Notes under the pieces: model-generated
What the model was told of the DNA's origin: nothing
Seen by the model: only the letters and a program-made list of their open reading frames with translations
Database searches by the model: none
Made by a program: the position numbers and the translations under genes
In this document: positions 61,601-64,000 of the stretch, in pieces
Position numbering within the stretch: position 1 is the first letter of the stretch
How the letters are laid out: the number at the start of each line of letters is the position of its first letter
Assembly (NCBI GenBank): GCA_916048095.2
Contig: OU696583.1
Coordinates: 8,738,822-8,802,821 of the forward strand
Direction: 5' to 3'
Origin: Sacculina carcini
Taxonomy: Eukaryota; Arthropoda; Thecostraca; Sacculinidae
Length of the DNA stretch: 64,000 bases

Positions 61601-64000
61601 TTTGAAACAAACAGTTTTGATATCATAGAAGAAGATTGGTCCATACAATACAAGTGTTTCTCCTTCACACCTCGCAGAGCCGCTAACAAATCCGAAAGTT
61701 TACACAAATTCCGTTCGTCTTGCGAAAGCGTCAACTCTCTCGCCAGACGCCAAACATGGCGCTCTACTTTCTCAACTATTTCCTCCAAATGACGTCGCTG
61801 ATCGACCTGCTCAAATCCCCCTAACAGCTCGCCAGCATCAACTGCCGAGTTCATTGTCATCACGTGCAACCGTCTACCTAGCAAAGCAGAAAGACTGCGC
61901 ACCACAGTGCTTTTGCCACAGCCAGACGCACCCACTAGTATAGGCATCCATTGCATATTGATGCACGTAATGAGAGACTCAACAACTTGCATTTGACAAT
62001 TGAGTGCAAACAAATCGCTGGTGTCGGCGAAATCGCAAATGTCTGATCTGGAAATTGCACTGCCGCCGACGATCACTTGTGATGAGGTTATAGTCATGTG
62101 ACAGCCTGGACGACAATTAACATGGCCAAACACACGCTCAGTCAAATCTCTCACAGCATCCCTGTCCTCTTTCGTTCTCATTCGATCAGAATATATCAGA
62201 TGAAGGTATCGCAGAGCTTGAACATTCTTCGAATGTTTCCCTTGTGAAAGCAGTACATCAAGCCAACGAGTTACATCCCTCAAGTTGAACTCCCATGGTG
62301 ATCCCTGAACTCCAAACTCACGACGCAGCACAACAGATTGATACATCTCCGAGTTGAATTCGACCATCTTCTTCAGCATCTTTTCATCAATATCATAGGA
62401 AGAGTCGCGCACTATTGCTGACAAAATACATTCAATGTCTTCGTTGGACAACGGCTCAACATAAACTTGAGTGAAACGATTCAAAAACGACTTGGGTAGC
62501 GGTTTACGAGCGCACCCATCGGCGACCGGGTTCTGACAAGCAAAAATCCGCGTGCAAGCATTATCAACGTGGAACGTCCTTGATAGTTCAGGCACAAATA
62601 TTTCACCCCTGTGATCAAGACAAGCGTTCAGTCCCTCCAAAACAGACTGAGACGCCAGATTCATCTCATCCAGCACCACCCAGTGGCCGTCCTTCAATGC
62701 CCGCAGCAAAGGACCATCCCTCCACGAGAATCGACAACTGCCAGCTCCATCACAGGGTAAGTCGGCACCGAATAAATCCGAAATATCCGTCTGCTCAGAC
62801 AGATTTATACGCGTGATGGCATTTCCAGTAGCTCGAGCTAAGGCACACACCAAAGACGTCTTCCCAACACCAGGATTGCCTTCAAGTACAACGGGTTTCG
62901 GCATATGCATCGCACGAATCAAACGTTTAATATTGTTCACGACAGTATCTGGAGTCAGCGAAAATCCTGCCTTAACACCACGGGCAAGACATTTCTTGCC
63001 GACCAAAAATGGCGCATATCCAAAATGGACATCATCATCACAAAAATCACCCCACATACAACGAACACTCGAATCTGAAAATTGGCCCGCTATGAAATTC
63101 AACGCCTCCTCCTTGACACGCTGCTTCTCAAAGCCATCTCTGGAATATGTTGATTGGCAGCCGAGTGCATCCAAAAATATCATTTCAGCACCGTGGGCAT
63201 AAGCCTGCACTGCATCAACACCGGACTGCACAACACTGTTGTAGAAATTGACCCACGACAATAGATCGCGTATACTCACCATCACCTTCTTACTGGCGTC
63301 GTTGCGCAGGTACCACTCGACAAACACGATCATTTTGTCGGCAATTCCCACGTCATTAGGTAGGATGTTTGCAGATACAATATCTCTGAAGTCTTCTATA
63401 CGCGGAGGCGGACACCAAATTTCTGTGAAACGATTTCGCAGAGAAGGAGAAAGCTCTCTTTTGCCGTAATCTCCTGAAGGATTCATTGTACCGATGAAAC
63501 GAAATTTATCATCGGCAATGATCAGTTCAGAAGCAGTGGACGACACCCTTTCCGACAACAACAAACATCTCTGAGGCTCAAGTACCGAATTGAATCGTTC
63601 AAGTACGCTATCATCAGCCAAAGATATTTCATCAGCGACAAAGTAGGCTCCGATCCGCATAGATTCGACAAGTGGACCCTCTGTCCACTCAAAAAGGCCT
63701 CCGTTACTCGAAACATCTCCACGAATAGGTCGCAGGCCTCCAATAAAGTCTGAATTTTCGGTGTGCATGTGACAATTCAGTATTTTGATAGGAAGGCCGC
63801 CAGCTGCCGCTAAAAATTGACAGATAGTGGTTTTGCCGCAGCCAGTGTCACCAACAAGAAGAGCAGGTTCAGCAAAACGCACAGCCTGACTCAACAGAAC
63901 AAACAAACGACGACAAGCGAATGTCCACACTAGATGGCCGAATGTCTCCAGATCACCAAATGAAATAATCTTTTCCAGCAACGGGCGAGTAACTTGAGAT
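52660..64000 (-). CDS. MDN1: Midasin (MDN1/Rea1), C-terminal part, single uninterrupted exon
   Basis: An open frame from the right edge to a stop at 52660, at least 3,779 residues, no intron; the N-terminus lies beyond 64000. Midasin is the giant dynein-like AAA+ ATPase that strips assembly factors (Rsa4, Ytm1) from pre-60S ribosomes. Three AAA modules are visible: Walker A GDTGCGKTT (about 63850), with ILNCHMHTENSDFIGGLRP; GNPGVGKTS (about 62875), with INLSEQTDISDLFG and DEMNLASQSVLEGLNACLDH; GASGCGKST (about 61925), with MNSAVDAGELLGGFEQVD. These correspond to AAA4-AAA6. A long linker follows, then an Asp/Glu-rich region (about 55200-53700). The C-terminal MIDAS/VWA domain has DDSSSMSD near 53249-53280 and ISDGRG. 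AAA1-AAA3 should lie off the window. The intact frame argues for a functional gene. Confidence 0.95.
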   Translation of the reverse strand, partial: SQVTRPLLEKIISFGDLETFGHLVWTFACRRLFVLLSQAVRFAEPALLVGDTGCGKTTICQFLAAAGGLPIKILNCHMHTENSDFIGGLRPIRGDVSSNGGLFEWTEGPLVESMRIGAYFVADEISLADDSVLERFNSVLEPQRCLLLSERVSSTASELIIADDKFRFIGTMNPSGDYGKRELSPSLRNRFTEIWCPPPRIEDFRDIVSANILPNDVGIADKMIVFVEWYLRNDASKKVMVSIRDLLSWVNFYNSVVQSGVDAVQAYAHGAEMIFLDALGCQSTYSRDGFEKQRVKEEALNFIAGQFSDSSVRCMWGDFCDDDVHFGYAPFLVGKKCLARGVKAGFSLTPDTVVNNIKRLIRAMHMPKPVVLEGNPGVGKTSLVCALARATGNAITRINLSEQTDISDLFGADLPCDGAGSCRFSWRDGPLLRALKDGHWVVLDEMNLASQSVLEGLNACLDHRGEIFVPELSRTFHVDNACTRIFACQNPVADGCARKPLPKSFLNRFTQVYVEPLSNEDIECILSAIVRDSSYDIDEKMLKKMVEFNSEMYQSVVLRREFGVQGSPWEFNLRDVTRWLDVLLSQGKHSKNVQALRYLHLIYSDRMRTKEDRDAVRDLTERVFGHVNCRPGCHMTITSSQVIVGGSAISRSDICDFADTSDLFALNCQMQVVESLITCINMQWMPILVGASGCGKSTVVRSLSALLGRRLHVMTMNSAVDAGELLGGFEQVDQRRHLEEIVEKVERHVWRLARELTLSQDERNLCKLSDLLAALRGVKEKHLYCMDQSSSMISKLFVSKCHALHRLLKIIGGKVCDDFIGIVQELESIVTCEGSVSTGGKFEWVDSALISAMQAGDWLLVDNVNLCQASVLDRLNGLLESDGVLEVTERGLSNEGEIFRVVPHREFRIFLALNPAHGELSRAMRNRGVEIFMDSLQSNYSYHDLDSLFSKCSIEDENIRRLLYKIHEQSGPSSGANSILKAAELTSSLCCFGTPFNRALPEAISRVYFDGDPISSDSACFANLDNKLADHISRRKSTPRFKCANSLMHYMYDADLVLGRLLWSEVSRHLHNSDANTYVKHAILYSSERALMSLNLFVADEGTCCLQHSLKNITTRVSVGETSLMSSLDLSRNWYCSVDDCDLLTALTDIVVGYVNIDLAYRESTDKLLENVPLSTKTSPPLLISLAMENKLMDIGKWPLCVRYLWPMYKMIQELLSIRPPTEKDALRVWLNALPWCERISDLCMKHVNWSESDSWVSIIALHWSWVRLNVITPITSTLNEKSRFLELTSSLNSVFQHYDTDPSNLLLSLSLNFERPCPYVDSERANCFRELEKLFFVLDVYCHTRPVDEFRVDDRFKLFHFLLTPVGRSVLNDLVAAWYSLYHGDLDIVWSNVLPAVQKRLVSVGLLSCPYRSFDVQVIDEKPVANDSYVSSVNVAFLGEVAKTLETQMIPAILRGDFSEHAIHDASAADLGIPPQYCAFRMVLAKSNLREFSQGAVYLFAQLFLDWITSDLNLVFSSDMDCSDSLHSGLVDPHVYSACVSAAIASSFRVDNSDCCLISGVTIGEYAARREYFSLIVKVLWKLRYLLMNSATTRLASFYATVVHMWNTLERVWKMSNGENSMSTETHKDGFPDWVIRWMREFHATLQSGEVPDVKQLGIGFTMLGCVYLFILSHLPSVDPVQEKRIAVEYYCDEISGIKTDMRVSSDIECAIFGYRTENASNTQRPLRQLQTERIGELTRKIEESGAKCTWRPPSCKYGEMRQKIYDIITTFASFSAINKVLTSVSDALEGDCSVMKLTSVIQLLTSRLLSFSSVIASFKSDFWAYPDFIHPVVCSVQMVHFGFSTLLLWCQRKLVEIQAPVDFCIRSVLLNLVDWTRFSPVLMFRSQLHSLISTLKCSSSTLSDKWKLNLIDVEVAELRAKLSLIGELDLNHVDILANEACDLWDTEEKQREESARSEEGLYKSKSYSSHDSAVNESENIEIMFPDYVDVVCQDPEPNTDNSTLQAVQSNKKPEFSQHRLYRVFQLVLHSYRHCSTLPWVTFRLETLEFDLDCSFDLRYALFCSLSSEYSTLLDSDDEADLCLAHHIACSRSSSLSPPDASRTCGVFDDKPYEPYHDTNVTQVALCQRYLEEISSRVDKLLVEFPSNPVLVRIISTLKRVLSFPVSSPLVKVACGVEHVLNVAQLWEEIAHQGVSLKAYLDPLRNLLFTWRKLEIDSWSYCLQACAFHKRVAAVKWMPRLRALFDEYMNDVLPIAELITVLHDFLVKSPLVEFETRLQLILFYHLKLARTSPVMSEFPTPVVCLTWQLHVYFSQFVPLVESRLKSLCSPIEQKVKDFVKLTRWNDSNFWSMKDAVKRSHRVLYKHVRQYESILDNTFESILAQDVVLAVENALDSNFDLSDKTFLVSRNDESEQHPVCDGSQVLSKLKVIRLRLRRICRKFYLKCNYFDEKQMSDLSTSICEYMVSISNWSIDQSEDRNKRMKEISRMRQRKRQALVELYRSLTDLGLSYRRGLIRWEDHCAHNELILASPMYSTNDSVPAFSECCAQYECKSMFRFNQLKSLLSHPHKEVGIHNLDRIRGFTSDLMSCAVTQRKCLSSMNIWIHSLSSCIEKLSVLSSCSDLPTAEEQWRPSPNTSVSGSQVVCAVRKISDSVITLCHRIKVYLSSAPDYSEDTADILHVHSAPAIVQHGKLSEDCSDIIKKVDENQSSLLSARRKFACVAVDYNSAYVLCECVKFARILKLHISELISLVDTERGVLHKPFLKYLSELADELNSIEIDLSADCDEVFDHDDSEVYFVKKIERLIVTVQVCAQRACVLESLGSTEDDVCDKSDNCFVRSNIDKFISDLDLRSIIALVKSLVRMLDSSRVSCLQVVNFRCLIRSVLPMLRQYELLCSFAYAGQLKMYRSTLKLLSIVMSVFSNVTVKGFCTPDDFEENKDDSEAGETLRDLQNAGIGEGCGQKDVSDKIESEDQLEQAFAPGQDRDEEANHNIPEEENGIEMTDNFDGTAYDVEGKEEDGDEEDDGDEPDVEKEYGEVGEYDENMVDERLWGSDNESEVSMEDTDGAGNVDDQDPHMTAKTDMKESRRREKVEDNQCAEDEDEQTDDLHNNFPEDNYDNDFELADMLDSSQGNDEDMPEENSESAGDIDQRHNYPDQEEHCDGDEPEKSPSETEVGSIGSGNEGEPDECDGDQDVSESGDMDLDNGSVSADESASDVLEQSNLQQSDNNRGSGMNDTDARLDDDDERNVHTGYSEEHPTEDGKDIRPAEYSEVSHQTVNGDVRQFKQASKPGHAYSLLNRPGVLNNDRAIAEQNDGAHKSNAALTDECKDEAADKTSNSAESNVFQHMKDSANGHDATVYDAATESQLDTQKETFIDDSEDRKADEDMNVDSLNESTVCDQKPTNNNNERSDVSTHSLLNTPGEKQDDAEKLERDIVCTSTVQRPIKVKLQRSESYTCDQSRSMSKVEMMRLREDLVRRVGDLTSELCTKGDAERTWIQFETVIAPLAQDLSEQLRLILEPTRCSKFSGGYRTGKRLNMRKIITYIASQFRKDKIWLRRTCPSKREYQILLAIDDSSSMSDNNSRQLAFESLALVSRAFCLLEAGQLAVLSFGDDTRVLRQFDDPLSAATGAHLLQQLSFSQTRTNMAHMLDRASALLQTNVGRSIGARVSSQLLIVISDGRGLFHEGEQTVRLAAQRVRQSGVFLLFIIVDSVLSQNSVLDHRVVRFSPEGRVLGTDSYLDSFPFPFYMVLRDISCLPSSLSDALRQWFELVAGSG

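Overview
This is nuclear DNA of an animal. Spliceosomal introns interrupt most genes. The gene set (POFUT1, ASH1L, STAM, a BTB zinc-finger factor, UQCR11, TIMM10, midasin) and non-LTR retrotransposon remains fit a metazoan; POFUT1 acts on EGF repeats such as those of Notch. Introns of a few hundred bases to about 1.5 kb and roughly one gene per 7 kb suggest a compact invertebrate genome. I cannot place the phylum from sequence alone. Exon coordinates below were set by hand from GT/AG signals, reading-frame phase and remembered family sequences.

Layout: (1) 175-2649 (+), the 3' four exons of STAM; (2) 2652-5228, CA-rich minisatellites between convergent genes; (3) 5376-9275 (-), a PWWP/C2H2 protein with a long Gln/Asp-repeat tail; (4) 9276-10337, a divergent promoter interval; (5) 10368-15249 (+), POFUT1 in seven exons; (6) 16174-17118 (+), a two-exon UQCR11; (7) 18474-19430, a LINE fragment, then a (TG)n tract of about 210 bp; (8) 20147-21681 (+), a two-exon putative secreted orphan; (9) 21682-27500, repeat-rich intergenic DNA; (10) 27675-43018 (-), a complete ASH1L histone methyltransferase gene in 15 exons; (11) 44155-49832 (+), a BTB/C2H2 transcription factor in six exons; (12) 51418-51867 (+), a 48-residue membrane-protein ORF followed 36 nt later by TIMM10; (13) 52660-64000 (-), the C-terminal 3,779 residues of midasin as one uninterrupted ORF running off the right edge.

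The genes do not form one pathway. They cover endosomal sorting, Notch-type fucosylation, respiratory complex III, mitochondrial import, chromatin and transcription, and ribosome assembly. The striking features are architectural. About 25 of the 33 visible splice acceptors sit behind (TG)n or TG-rich tracts. Three genes (STAM, ASH1L, BTB-ZF) carry tandem copies of their own exon-intron junctions inside introns. Minisatellites begin within a few bases of two ASH1L splice donors. A MITE sits nested inside another repeat. The 48-aa ORF and TIMM10 may share one transcript.
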